From contig OX419756.1 in NCBI GenBank assembly GCA_948567375.1, positions 36,718,333 through 36,782,332 on the forward strand: 64,000 nucleotides of DNA, read 5' to 3'. This DNA comes from Lunularia cruciata. Its lineage: Eukaryota; Streptophyta; Marchantiopsida; Lunulariales; Lunulariaceae. Under the pieces are notes generated by a model, which saw nothing but the letters and a program-made list of their open reading frames with translations, had not been told where the DNA came from and did no database searches. This document shows positions 11,025 through 20,857 of the stretch, in pieces; position 1 is the first letter of the stretch; each line of letters begins with the position of its first letter. The position numbers were made by a program, and so were the translations under genes.

Positions 11025-12203
11025 GGTCAAACAGTTCAGGTCCATAGCTTGACCTAACACCTGACGCCTGGATGCCTCTGACACTGCTGGAACAGCGGTA
11101 ATACCGGTGTGAAAACCCATCGCCCGCTCTCTCTCATCAGCATTGGGCTCCACCAACTGCTGTAACTGTGAGTCCCAAACAAGTTCAGGTCCTCCCTCTC
11201 AAAAAGCATGAGAGCCTGGGAAACTCATGAGTGTGGGAAATGCAGCTCTAGGCTGTCCAACTAGGTTCACCACTGCCATAGATGACCTATCAACCACTAC
11301 CACTGTCTGAGACTGACGTTCAGCATCCAAGATATCATCAACAAGAATGTGGTCTAGTCGCTGAATCCCATCATAACTACGCTGTAGAACCTCTCTGGGT
11401 AAGAGGTTCGTCCACCAAAGACAAAGACGATGAGCCCGTGATCCCACTCTGGCTGCATCTAACAATACAGCAGGTCCCATCCATGAATGGACCTGATGTG
11501 TACTCGCCACCACTCTAGTGCGAGAATCACCCATCAATGGAATGTTCTCCAAAAGGTAAGCTAGAGAAACAGACTGATGAACCTGGAGATGTCGTAATAT
11601 CCGTAACATCTCCCAAAACACACCAGAACGAGGATCCTGAAGACCCAAACCACGGCCCGCACGTGTATGTCCCTGACATGGCCATCTAGAAATCACCAAG
11701 TGAACAGGCCCATGTCTCTCTAGGTCATGCGCCCCCAGTAAGGAAATGTCTCCTGGTAAGGCCTTCTGGTAACCTCTGACTGCTGACATCGGTAATAACT
11801 CCGGATACCGATAGGCCAAGTGTGCCACATGATGTAGAGAGACTCGCCTAGCAGTCTCATCTCTCTCTACATACAAGTACCTCTATACTCGGATACCCGC
11901 CTGTAACACCGCAGCTAGTCCGGTGCTGATCCCACCAAACAACTCCAATAGGCATATCCCCTCTACTGGATACTGCCAAGCAATGAGTGTGGTATCCAGA
12001 GGTGTCAAAGCAATTGCCTCTAGAGGCTCATCCTCACACTCATCCCCTGATGGTACGAAGGCTCCACTCCAAGCCTGTTGCACCAACTGATCTGCATGCT
12101 GCTGCAATGCCTCCTCTAAACTCCACAATGGAACATCCAAGGTGGATGGAACAATCCCACTCGTACTCCATAGCCGAGTGATCTCCTCTGGTACTGGAGT
12201 ATC
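11025..12203 (-). pseudogene. D1 cytosine-C5 DNA methyltransferase domain inside pol
   Basis: The motifs of a C5 methyltransferase occur in canonical order. Motif I: LLELFGGISTG (11951-11919), the S-adenosylmethionine site. Motif II: YVERD (~11873-11859). Motif IV: WPCQGHTRAGRG with the catalytic Cys at 11676-11678. Motif VI: LLENIP (Glu at 11547-11549). Motif VIII: VGSRAHRLCLWWTNL (~11447-11403). Motif X: RRQVLGQAMD (~11069-11040). The enzyme would methylate cytosine in DNA. Order I to X is not permuted, unlike plant DRM enzymes, and by eye motif VIII recalls DNMT3. TAG at 11883-11885 (between motifs I and II) and TGA at 11199-11201 interrupt the frame. The position between protease and RT, in the RT frame, is unusual. 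Confidence 0.88.
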
Positions 12204-12280
12204 CTATGCATGGGCGTTCCCCTCCAACAAGTCACCAGGCCAAGTGACTGCACCGCTGAAAGCCAAAACTGATGCTACTA

Positions 12281-13385
12281 TGGTCCTGGACTGTAGTGAG
12301 CCAAGACTGCCACTACTGAAACGTACTGGTAGACGACATACCGTCCCTCACCAGACTGCCAACCAGGTCTATAAGAGGCTGTCTCCTCCCAATAGTCAAT
12401 ACTGAAACCCATGGGGTATAACACTGCTCCCCCAACTAGCACATCATATGACTCAGCTATCGTCACAATAGCCTGAGCTCTCACTACCGAGCTATCAGTC
12501 GGATTACCAGGCTGAACCTGGACAACAAGCTCCCCACGTGTGATGTACTATGTCGAACCACCACCTAGAGATGTCTGGATCTGAAATGGACACCTCTCCA
12601 CATCGGTCTTCCGTAACTCCAGACCAACAACTGTAGCCTTCCCCAACATAAGGGGCTGCGCACCAGAGTCTAACAAGACTCTCTGTGGTGTATAGACCTT
12701 CCCTGAAGGTCCCACTAAATGAAAGATCCCCCTCTGGTTATCCAATAGGACAACACCAGGTGTAAACCGCACTCTCTCAAAGGCCGGTCTAGCTGGCAAC
12801 TCCTCCAGTCTAGCCGCTGTTGCCTGCCACAACCCACTGGTCGCTGAACAGATCCCATGCTCCTCAACCAAGTCAGCTCCACTACCAACCACCTCTGCTC
12901 TAGTAGTAGGAACTGCACCATCCCTACTCTCACACAACGTGGCAGCCAACCGGAACACTGGGGCTGGGTCAACTCCCAATGTAAACATGTCACTGGCTGA
13001 AAATAAAGGATGCCGCATAATCAGCTGAGCCGCCCCCAACATCATGCTAGACTCAGTCTGTGTAGTAGCAGGTGGCTGACTAGCAGGTACTCCATCAGGT
13101 ACTCCATCACCACCTACCACACCTGCACTGGGACGTCTAGGAACCATGGATGTCGTCTGCAATGCCTCAGATAGCGTGAAAGACTGGGGAAGTCTGACCT
13201 GTCTCCCAACCTCTCCTCTTTGTGGGTCCAACTCCACTGATGCTCCTCTAGGCTCTGGAGCACGTACTGCACTCCTAGTCACTGCTGCAGATGCATCCAC
13301 CTGTGCTGCTCCGCACATGAAGTCCAAAGCATCTCTATCACCAGCATATGAGGTGGAAGCCTCAGCACCCGAATCTGATCTCCTC
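12281..13385 (-). pseudogene. D1 aspartic protease region
   Basis: The protease active site reads VLLDSGAQPLMLGK near 12650, with the expected Asp-Ser-Gly. The C-terminal half continues past a TAG (12548-12550) to YDVLVGGAVLYPMGFSIDYW near 12420. The N-terminal ~190 residues are a long, low-conservation linker rich in Ala, Ser and Pro. It shares the gag frame. Near 12340 the homologous reading continues in the other frame, the one used by methyltransferase and RT. I see no obvious slippery heptamer there, so a one-base insertion or deletion is as likely as programmed frameshifting. Confidence 0.82.
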
Positions 13386-14959
13386 TAAGCAATAGCCATA
13401 CTAGCCAATCTCTGCTCCAACTGCTCAATCCGAGTAGCCATAACTGTGTCAGAAGTAAGGGCAGGTACCGCACCCCTACTAGGTGTAGATCCTCTACCAC
13501 CACCTCTACCACCTCGTCCTCCATGAATTGGAGCTCCTCTACTACCTGCCATAGCAGCCCTACCACTCCGTAACTCCGGGTGTAGGTCAAAACACCGGTC
13601 ACTAGTGTGACCAAATCTGTGGCAATGCTCACATTGCCTCTATGCTGGCTGTGATGCACCAGAGGTATCAGGTCCGCTGCCCTGAGTACACTCTCTCCTA
13701 TGGTGAGGTCCACCACAAGTCCAACAAGCAACACCACCACTCACTGGCTGCTGCTGACCCGAAAATGAGGGTAAGGGTCTAACTCCGCTAGGCCCTCCAC
13801 TCGCTCCATAGGATCTGGGCTGTCCACCCTGTCCTCGAAAACCAACTGGGCGTGGTGCACTCTGCTGCACTCTAGAAGAAGTCACAACCGTGGATGAGGT
13901 CTCTCTACCAAATCAAGCTGTCACCACTCTCTCCTCCACCATGTTGAGCTCAATACGCTCAGCCAAACCAAAGACTACTGCCAAAGTGGGCGAAGTAGCG
14001 TGCAACAACGTAGCATCACGAACTCTACGTCGCAACTCCCTGTCCAGTATCCCATACCAAAACTGGACTGCCTGGGCCTCAATAACTCCTTGAGTGAAAC
14101 TGATCAGCCGCCTCATGCGAGTGTATGCCTCGCGTAGGCTCTCTCCAGCCTTCCGTTGGAACTCCTGCAAGCTCCTCAGCTTGTCAGTCCGCACTCCCTG
14201 GTAGTTTTGCCTCAAACATAGGAAGAACTCAACTATGGGGTTAAACCCCGGTACCACACCACCTCCTGCAGCGGTACCTCCACTCATAGTAGCACTATCT
14301 CCAGCTAGTGCACCTCCACTAGCTCCACCCACACTACTTGAGCTAGAACTCGCAGGTATAGCCGATCTACTCCTGGCCACCGAGCCTGAAGTGATGGAGA
14401 CATAGTGTGGAGACCAATACTGTCTCCATAACTCAATCTCCTCCAAATGAGCTCTCCTGAACTCATGGTAGTCGTCCATCGGTGGACCCTCCAAGTGCTG
14501 AAACAACCCCTTCCATGCCATGAAGGGTGTGAACAAAGTCGGGTTCCGCATCTGCTACAGATCACACCAACTATCGAACTCCTGGATGAAGTCATCCAAC
14601 TCAATGGTACCCACTGTACCAGAGTAACGCCTAGGGCCTTTGGAGGCCCCATAAATCTCGTCCATGTCCCACAACAACGGTGCGGACACACCAAGTGCAC
14701 TCTCAACTGAATCAGCTCCTGTGTCGAGCTCCAACTCAGAGTCAATCTCCTCCCTCACTGGGACCTGAGATACAGGCTGATACCGAGCACCACTCCGAGT
14801 AAACCCACTGCGTACTGCAGAGCTAACTCCTCTGGAATCTCCAAAGAACTCCGTCGTGACAAAGTAACCACACCAACAAACCCAAACCACCAATTGCAAC
14901 AGCAAGTCGCAACCGCAAGTGCCCCACCAAGTGCCAACACCACCGCGTGCCAACACCAA
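13386..14959 (-). pseudogene. D1 gag with two zinc knuckles
   Basis: Gag forms the particle and binds element RNA. The capsid-like part spans roughly 14550-13950 and includes FRRAHLEEIELWRQYW and LRSLQEFQRKAGESLREAY, typical of plant gypsy gag. Two zinc knuckles follow: CWTCGGPHHRREC (~13720) and the canonical CEHCHRFGHTSDRC (~13630). After them come a Gly/Arg-rich stretch and a short coiled region (TRIEQLEQRLASM). Stops in frame: TAG at 14555, TGA at 13913, TAG at 13640 and TAG at 13386. The start is uncertain: the first in-frame Met region begins at 14959. Confidence 0.82.
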
Positions 14960-16223
14960 CTAAACACCACCCACTAATGTAACTCTAACCGAGATAACTA
15001 TACTAAAGGAAGGGCAACCTGTAACCTGCCATCATAACACGCACTCTCACGGTCTGCAGGTCATCACTTCCTGCCTCATCGGAGAGAAACAAAGGTAGTC
15101 TGACTGGTCATCACTCCAGCCTCACCACCGAGAGCACACCAGAGCACCAACGCTCAAAAGTCAAGGCACCTCACACAAACGTGGTGCACAAACAGGAAGC
15201 AAAGAATGGAGGGGATCCAATCACAAGAAATCTAAACAAAAACCCTCCATCTCATAACACAACACGGGACTGACTCTGCCACCATTTGGCATTTGACATA
15301 AGAGTAGTTCGTATCTAAGTCCTAAGCTACCAGGATCACCAAGAATGGGATCAAACTGCCTCTCCTAGCCAAAGCTACACGTGTATAGATAACAGTGGCA
15401 CAGTCACTATGACAACAAGTGAGGGTGGACCAATTGGCTAGGGCACCAGTCTAGGAACAAGAGATCTAGGGGTCAAACCCTGTTGCGCACAATCTAGCAA
15501 GAAAGGCAGATTTTGTCAACCAATGACCAAGATCTACACTAAACTAGCTAGCCTCACGCCAGCAAGTTGGCTTGCTGGCCCTTCTAGGCCTTCGTAGCCT
15601 CTCATAGCCCACAGCCCTATGCCTCGAAGCCTCAAAACGCTGAAATTCAGCCAAATGAGGCCTTTCTTGTTGCCACTTCGAACCTCCTCCAAAATTGGCG
15701 AAACTTCTCCAAACCTGCGAAACTCCTCCAAACTAGCAAAATTTCTCCAAATCTGGCCAAACAGCGAAACTCCTCCAATTCTGGCCCAAAAATCTGACAT
15801 AAAATCTGACGTAAAATTTGACATAAACCCTAAAGATGGATGTCCGCCAAATCCCCCGCTAACTTTCCACTCGAGCCAAATTGACAAAACGGGTTTTTCC
15901 AAATTACAATTTCATGAGAAGAGCTTTCCAACTCCACCTTCAATTTCACTTTCTGAGCCCAACTCGCAGCAAATTGGTCTTGCCTTCACCTCCTGAGCTC
16001 AAAATCACAACACTGCTCGAAAATTGCTCCTTCTTTGCTCGAAATTTGGCCAGCGCTTCCGCACACCGTCCGCCTAACTGCCAAATTTGCATCAACTACA
16101 CGAGCTTCTGCACACTAGGGAAACACAAAACCTGAATCGAGCTACCACGATCCACCGAGCTTGGAGATACCACCAACACTCAACGTTCCTGCACCCGATT
16201 TCCCCCTGACTTCACTTCTCTGA
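14960..16223 (-). other. D1 long 5' leader (~1.26 kb)
   Basis: It lies between the 5' LTR and gag, with no convincing coding sequence. It contains a tRNA-like stretch (15437-15490, plus strand) and, on the minus strand near 15276-15290, TGGTGGCAGAGTCAG. That resembles the initiator-Met primer site TGGTATCAGAGC and would imply a longer 1.4-kb LTR. The leader is collinear with D2 (41200-44000), so it belongs to the family. Confidence 0.6.
15437..15490 (+). other. tRNA-like sequence in the D1 leader
   Basis: TTGGCTAGGGCACC resembles a D-arm/A-box, and GGGGTCAAACCCT resembles a T-arm/B-box. The D2 copy at about 41915-41961 keeps the form, with GGGTTCAAACCCT. No full cloverleaf with a normal anticodon loop can be folded by eye, so this is not called a tRNA gene. 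It runs antisense to the element. Confidence 0.4.
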
Positions 16224-16674
16224 TGTAATCAGATTGCTTAACACTCTCAACTCAACTCAACTCAGATCAGTACTTGATCTGTCACTCTATAAAATGCCAA
16301 AAACTGGGCACTGATTACAGTCAAGCCACACCCACTCAAGCATAGAGAATCCAGGTGACGCTCGCCGGCCTCTGTCCACCATAGCCAGGAACTCGAAGGC
16401 TCAACATCAGAGAAATGAGCTCTCTGGAGCTCACTTTGAAACTATACCCCCTGGACTCGAGCTAGCCCTGAAACCCTAACGGTCCCGCTGACGGCACACT
16501 CGACGGTGCAAATGGTGCAAAGTGACGGTGGGCCCCACCGTGAAGTCAGTACCCCGAACACAAAATCTAACCGTCGGAAAGTAGTCCCTGAGAAACTGCT
16601 AGAATAACTCTAACTACCATCACTGGAACTCCAGTGTTCGAGCATCTAGATGCGGAACTACAAATGGCGTGACA
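16224..16674 (-). repeat. D1 5' LTR
   Basis: On the minus strand it starts TGTCACGCC and ends GATTACA. It matches 6858-7307 closely. The outer end abuts GGGAAGAG of the G1 LTR target. Confidence 0.78.
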
Positions 16675-17507
16675 GGGAAGAGAGGAAATCCGGCTTGCCG
16701 GATAGAGTCGGATTGGAGATTAGTACTCGGAAGAGAGGCAGGCACGAAGAAGGGTGCCACATTCTTGGGGAAGGGAGAGGTAGCCGAAGAAACTCAAGAA
16801 GTGAGGGATGCATTCTCTTCAAAGCGGATGAAGAACGGATACAAGGTTGAGAGTTACAAGGATCCAGTGAAGAGATCGATCGTGAGTGCTCTCATGGCCA
16901 TCTTGAAGCCAGAGAGAACGACGTATGTGATGAAACACCAAGCAGTGTTCTTTCACAAACTTTTTGCAGGAGAACCAATAAATTGGGCAAGGTGCTTCCA
17001 TGGGAGGATGCGACAAATGGTGTGGAATCTACGGGATAAGTTGCCTCCACATTACATTGTGCCATTTGCAGCACACTTTTACCTCGGGTTAAATTTGCTC
17101 AACTCGGCGGGGCAAACTCAAATGGTGTCGCATTTCCATCCCGACTTGAGAAGAGAAGTCGATATAGAGGAGCAACAGTATATTCTTCAAATCTGAAACA
17201 CAGACGAGTACTACAAGAAGACGGGGAAGAACGTGGAGATAGAAGCGAGTACTCCAAAATCAAAGTAGACAAAGTAGGAGTGCAGATGACTTCGGAGTTA
17301 GCAATAGAGATATTAGAGAAGAGTGGGTCAAGAGATAAGGAGTTAGATAGATTACCCACTTGTGCAATTTCAGATCAAGAAAGAGAATTGCTGGATCTGG
17401 TAGAAGAATTAGAAGTTGTGAAACCCGAGGACAGAGTAGTAAGAAGTAAATTTACTTTGGGTTCAAGTTTGAAAGCCGATGACGAAGTAGACATCGAATC
17501 GGACTAG
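16675..17507 (+). pseudogene. LTR-encoded protein of G1, middle and C-terminal remnants
   Basis: It continues the frame broken by D1: residues matching G2 from KRGNP through the conserved FHKLFAGEPINWARCFHGR block (~16956-17010) to YILQI, where a TGA falls at ~17195. After an internal deletion near 17265 only the last ~75 residues remain (17280-17507), ending in DEVDIESD and TAG. It is dead in this copy. Confidence 0.8.
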
Positions 17508-18301
17508 TAACAATTTTGAGATTTGAAGGGGCAGATATGAAGAGGTGCATTGTCATTTTGGATCTACAGATTAGAAGAGTTGTTGTAGAACGGTATAGTT
17601 GTTAGAACTGTCAATTTGTTCACTACTTAAGAGTGGCATTCATAGAGAATTGTTGTTCAGTGCTCATTATTTCTGAGAATAGATAAAGCAAAGTGTTGTG
17701 AAGTAGTGCTCGTTGCTTAAGCTTGATTCCGAGTATCAACTTTGTGTTTGTGTTTGTGAGTGTGTGGAGAAATTTGAAGTGCAAGTCAGAGTGCTTTGTT
17801 GGATGTTGGATTCCACAACCTTGATCTTCATACTGTGTGTTTGATCTTGAGTGAAGTGCAATTGAAGCAATGCCTTGACAGATCTGAGAAGAATTGTAGT
17901 GTTGGTAATATTCTACATTTGTGAGTGCAGTGCAAAGTTGATGTGAAACAATTTTGAATGAGGAAGTTGTGCCTTCAGTGGAGTGGTGGAACACAATTTT
18001 GGGGCGAAGTCGTTTTGCAGTGAAGTGCAATTTTTGGGGGAGCCTGAATCATCAAAATCAAGATTGTTTGGAAAGAATTGATGGAGTTGTGATTAAGGAG
18101 TGTTAATTTGTGACAAGACTGCAAATCAGTGCTTGTTACTCTCTTCTAGGTGTGGTTTCTACCTGAGAGACTAAAGATGAACTCAAGAAGAACAGAAATT
18201 GTTACTTTGCTTTGTTTTTGGACATTTTTGACTTGTATCTTTGCGGGAACAAACTTTACTTACCCGATTACAACAAAAGTGATATTTGCCGAGTTGTCAC
18301 A
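16675..18301 (+). repeat. G1 3' LTR, right part
   Basis: It continues the LTR from 6752. Compared with G2 it has a large internal deletion at about 17265, where the acidic and coiled-coil coding part is missing. It ends GATATTTGCCGAGTTGTCACA-like sequence, followed by the AATTA duplication. Confidence 0.9.
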
Positions 18302-18548
18302 AATTAGTAACTTTGGTGCATAACTATTTCATAAGTATATAAACAAGGGGTGAGGAAGTACTCATCATCCTTTCATTTGCAACTATCTCTCTCTCTCATT
18401 GAGTTCTCTAATGAGCAATGTCTTGAGTATTGAAGTATTAGCCTTGGAGGAGTATGATGGAGTTGGGGTTCTTTGCTTTCTTAGTCCATGGTGGCTACCA
18501 TAATAGCCATCAGAGATTCATTCTGAATGAGAGATAGGCCGGCTCACA
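18302..18548 (+). repeat. A1 5' LTR, right part
   Basis: It begins with the AATTA copy of the G1 target duplication and continues to GCCGGCTCACA. It matches 30011-30260. A TATA-like TATATAAAC lies near 18336. Confidence 0.9.
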
Positions 18549-19479
18549 TTTTTGGTTTCATTGCCAAGACCTCTCTATAAGGCAAGTTAATGTTCTGCGT
18601 ACAATTTTATATTAGAAAGAAGGAGGGTATGAGAGCTCACTTGGAGAGAACTTTAGAGGATGCTAGGGCTTATGTTAGAGAATTTGGACCCATTTGTATA
18701 CCTTGTAGTTCATTATGATGTCATTGAGGTGATTTTGTACATCTTGTACACTTGAGAGGATTTGGAGAGATTGTGTGAGGTGGATTGTAGATTTTGGAGA
18801 TTAAGGTGATTTTGGGCAAAATCTCAAGTTTGGGATCTGGACTTGAAATTTATACATATGATATCTTGGATTATCCTCCAGTTAGAACACTTCAAATTAT
18901 TTTGAGAGCTGTTATGCACACTGGGCTAGAATTTTTGAAAGTTGATAGGGTAAACTGCTCCCGCAACTACATGCTCTTTGGAAAATTGTATAGTGTCTAC
19001 CATTTCTTCAATTTTGAGTGGATTGTGATGAACATTTCCAAGAAAATTCAAAGCATTGTATCCTACTTGTTGACACAAAAATTAGAGAGAGATCATCCTT
19101 GAGCATAGAGTTATAAGTTTTTAAAGTGAGGGGGGGGGGGGGGGGTGGTTTTTAGACCAAATCTGAAATATGTGTGCTGAATAGAACAATGCCTAGGCCA
19201 AATGGCTTGATGAAAAGATCTGAAATTTTCAAGGGAGGGATGCCCTGGAGTTTTAATTAAGTGTGAAACATTTGAGAGGACTGTGACATACCACTTGCAA
19301 GATTTGACTGACATTGTGAGGAAGGGTCAATTTTGGAGAGTTTAGATTTCATGCATGAGGAGTGTGAGAGCAACAAAAAACATGGTTGAGTGCTTAGACT
19401 CATCTTGGGAACATGGAGGGTCACCAAGAGTGGAAATTGAGGCTATGCAAGGTTCCCTAAGGGTGAGACAATTGTAGGG
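18549..19479 (+). other. A1 leader with degenerate primer site
   Basis: Directly after the LTR, TTTGGTTTCATTGCC (18552-18566) is a degraded form of the tRNA-Met primer site TTTGGTATCAGAGCC. The rest has only short reading frames that I cannot assign, such as 18794-19102. A run of 16 G lies at 19130-19145. Confidence 0.55.
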
Positions 19480-19866
19480 GTGGATTTGAGGAGAAGAGAG
19501 TTTAGAATAGAATTTAAAGAGAGTGTTAAGAAGATCCAAAACCTGACACCACTTGGAGGAAAGAGTGAGTCTAAATGCTTTTTATGTGGAGAGAAGGGAC
19601 ATAAGGCAAGTTCATGTCCATTGACTTTTGAGAGCAAGAGATTGAGAGAAAGGAGAGGCTTACTTGACTTTGGTTTGCATGTTGGACCTTCTTCACCAAG
19701 ATTAGGAGGGAGAAGATCTAAGACCAAGGAGTTGTGTGAGGTTTGTGGAGTGGAAGGACTTCCAAAAGGACATGAGTGTAGTGGAGTAAAAGCACATTTG
19801 GAGACTTTGGTGAAGGATCTTGGAGAGAGTCTTAGTACAACTATAGAAATACTTCCACCTTCATAA
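19480..19866 (+). CDS. Zinc-knuckle reading frame in the A1 leader, origin unclear
   Basis: An open frame of about 128 codons contains CFLCGEKGHKASSCP, a canonical C-x2-C-x4-H-x4-C zinc knuckle near 19577-19621. Downstream it also has CEVCGVEGLPKGHEC with C-x2-C-x8-H-x-C spacing (~19741). It lies upstream of the A1 capsid gene, whereas Ty3/gypsy knuckles normally follow the capsid. It may be a displaced gag end, an ORF1 fragment from another retroelement caught in the leader, or an extra RNA-binding protein of family A. The start is not secure: upstream sequence in the same frame also looks protein-like. Confidence 0.45.
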   Translation: MDLRRREFRIEFKESVKKIQNLTPLGGKSESKCFLCGEKGHKASSCPLTFESKRLRERRGLLDFGLHVGPSSPRLGGRRSKTKELCEVCGVEGLPKGHECSGVKAHLETLVKDLGESLSTTIEILPPS

Positions 19867-20121
19867 GCTAGTTCTTGAGATTAGTGATGAAGATAATCTT
19901 TCAATTTATAAATAAACTATCCATGAGAGTTCAATTAATATGCACTCTAGGATTTGATATTGCTATAGAAATCTTGGAGCAACTTGAACCTTTTGTGCTC
20001 CCTAGAGTGGATTATTCTCAAATGGTGTTAGTCATGTATATACTCTATTAATTATAGAGTGAGAGAAAAGAAAAGAGAAAAAGAAAAAATTGAGAGAAAA
20101 GAAAGATAGTGAGGGGTTAAG

Positions 20122-20857
20122 ATGGGGAAACTTCTGGTTTTCTTTGGCAAGGATGGAGAAGATGTGGAGGCCTTTGTAAGAGACTTCAAGAGAGCTTGCA
20201 TAGGAAACAATGAGAGGAGGAAGAATGAGTGGGCCTCATTATTACTAGATTTCTTTGAGGATGCAACACTTACATGGTATGAGCCAGAATACCAAAAGAG
20301 AGAGAGGAGAGATGGGGAAGAAGAGACTTGGGAGGGTTTGACTTCAACACTCATTGAGAACTTTCTTCTAGATGAGAGATATGAGAGATTGATGAGTGAT
20401 GTTAAATTTCTCAAACAAGGAGATGGAGAGAAAGTGAGAGTCTATGTGGAAAGAGTGGAAAAGTTAGAGTCCAGATTTCATATAATGTTGAGGAAGGGTG
20501 GGGATGATGTGGAGACTACTATGATTGGCATAGGGGCCATGATCACCAAGAATTTTGTGGGAGGGTTGAGACCAAAAATTAGAAGTAAGGTGAGATATGA
20601 GAAACCTTCTTCCAAGGTTGAAGCCATCAAGATTGCAATTCGTATGGAGGAGAGTTTGGAAAGAGATGAGAGTGATTTGGTGGTGAAGGAGGTTGTGCAT
20701 CCTCCTCAAGGTTACAAGTATGGTGGAACTTCTGATACTTTGGTAGAAAGGATTACACCACAAGTAGTAGTTGCTCCGGTTCTTGCACCTCCACCAAAGG
20801 ATCTACTTCAAACCATCATAGAACAACTTGCAGATCTCAAGATCAATGTGGTGCAAT
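20122..20857 (+). pseudogene. A1 gag, capsid part (interrupted by B2)
   Basis: A clean frame of ~245 codons starts MGKLLVFFGKDGEDVE. It resembles plant gypsy capsid: DFFEDATLTWYEPEY (~20252), a TLIENFLLDERYERLM region and FLKQGDGEKVRVYVERVE. It is cut after NVVQL by the B2 LTR at 20858. It resumes at 27200 with a degenerate knuckle, CRGRGYI-stop-RNCP (~27320). It forms the particle shell in an intact element. Only the insertion and later changes break it. Confidence 0.85.

Larger units (their letters stand above)
6753..16674 (-). mobile_element. Ty3/gypsy element D1 carrying a DNA cytosine methyltransferase and a PHD-finger integrase
   Basis: It reads on the minus strand: 5' LTR 16224-16674, leader, gag, protease, methyltransferase domain, RT, RNase H, integrase with PHD finger, purine tract, 3' LTR region 6753-7414. 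The G1 target reads continuously across the two ends with GGGA present on both sides (6749-6752 and 16675-16678), so both ends are true insertion ends. Gag and protease share one frame. Methyltransferase through integrase share another. Base composition is visibly more GC-rich than the flanking elements. A decayed relative (D2) lies at 40656-44120. Confidence 0.9.
2149..18301 (+). mobile_element. Giant-LTR Ty3/gypsy element G1 (Athila-like pol)
   Basis: It starts TGTGGTACCCACA and ends GTTGTCACA. The flanking five bases AATTA (2144-2148 and 18302-18306) are a perfect target duplication. Order: truncated 5' LTR (2149-2373), gag remnant and protease, RT, RNase H, integrase to 5994, purine tract, and a 3' LTR beginning at 6006. 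That LTR runs to 18301 but is interrupted by D1 (6753-16674). The 5' LTR has lost about 3.5 kb compared with complete solo LTRs of the family (30529-34310), and the loss extends into gag. Confidence 0.9.

Noticed and set aside
7584..14959. TAG read as glutamine (altered genetic code) in D1
   Set aside because: TAG, TGA and TAA all occur as breaks in other elements of the window, frames also shift, and the long G2 gene family ends in TAG after a conserved tail. Cytosine decay explains the pattern better.
15437..15490. Functional tRNA gene
   Set aside because: No complete cloverleaf or acceptor stem could be folded by eye. Only the D and T arms look convincing.
18794..19102. Protein gene in the A1 leader
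   Set aside because: 102 codons without a recognised motif. It may belong to the same fragment as the zinc-knuckle frame, but stops between them prevent a call.
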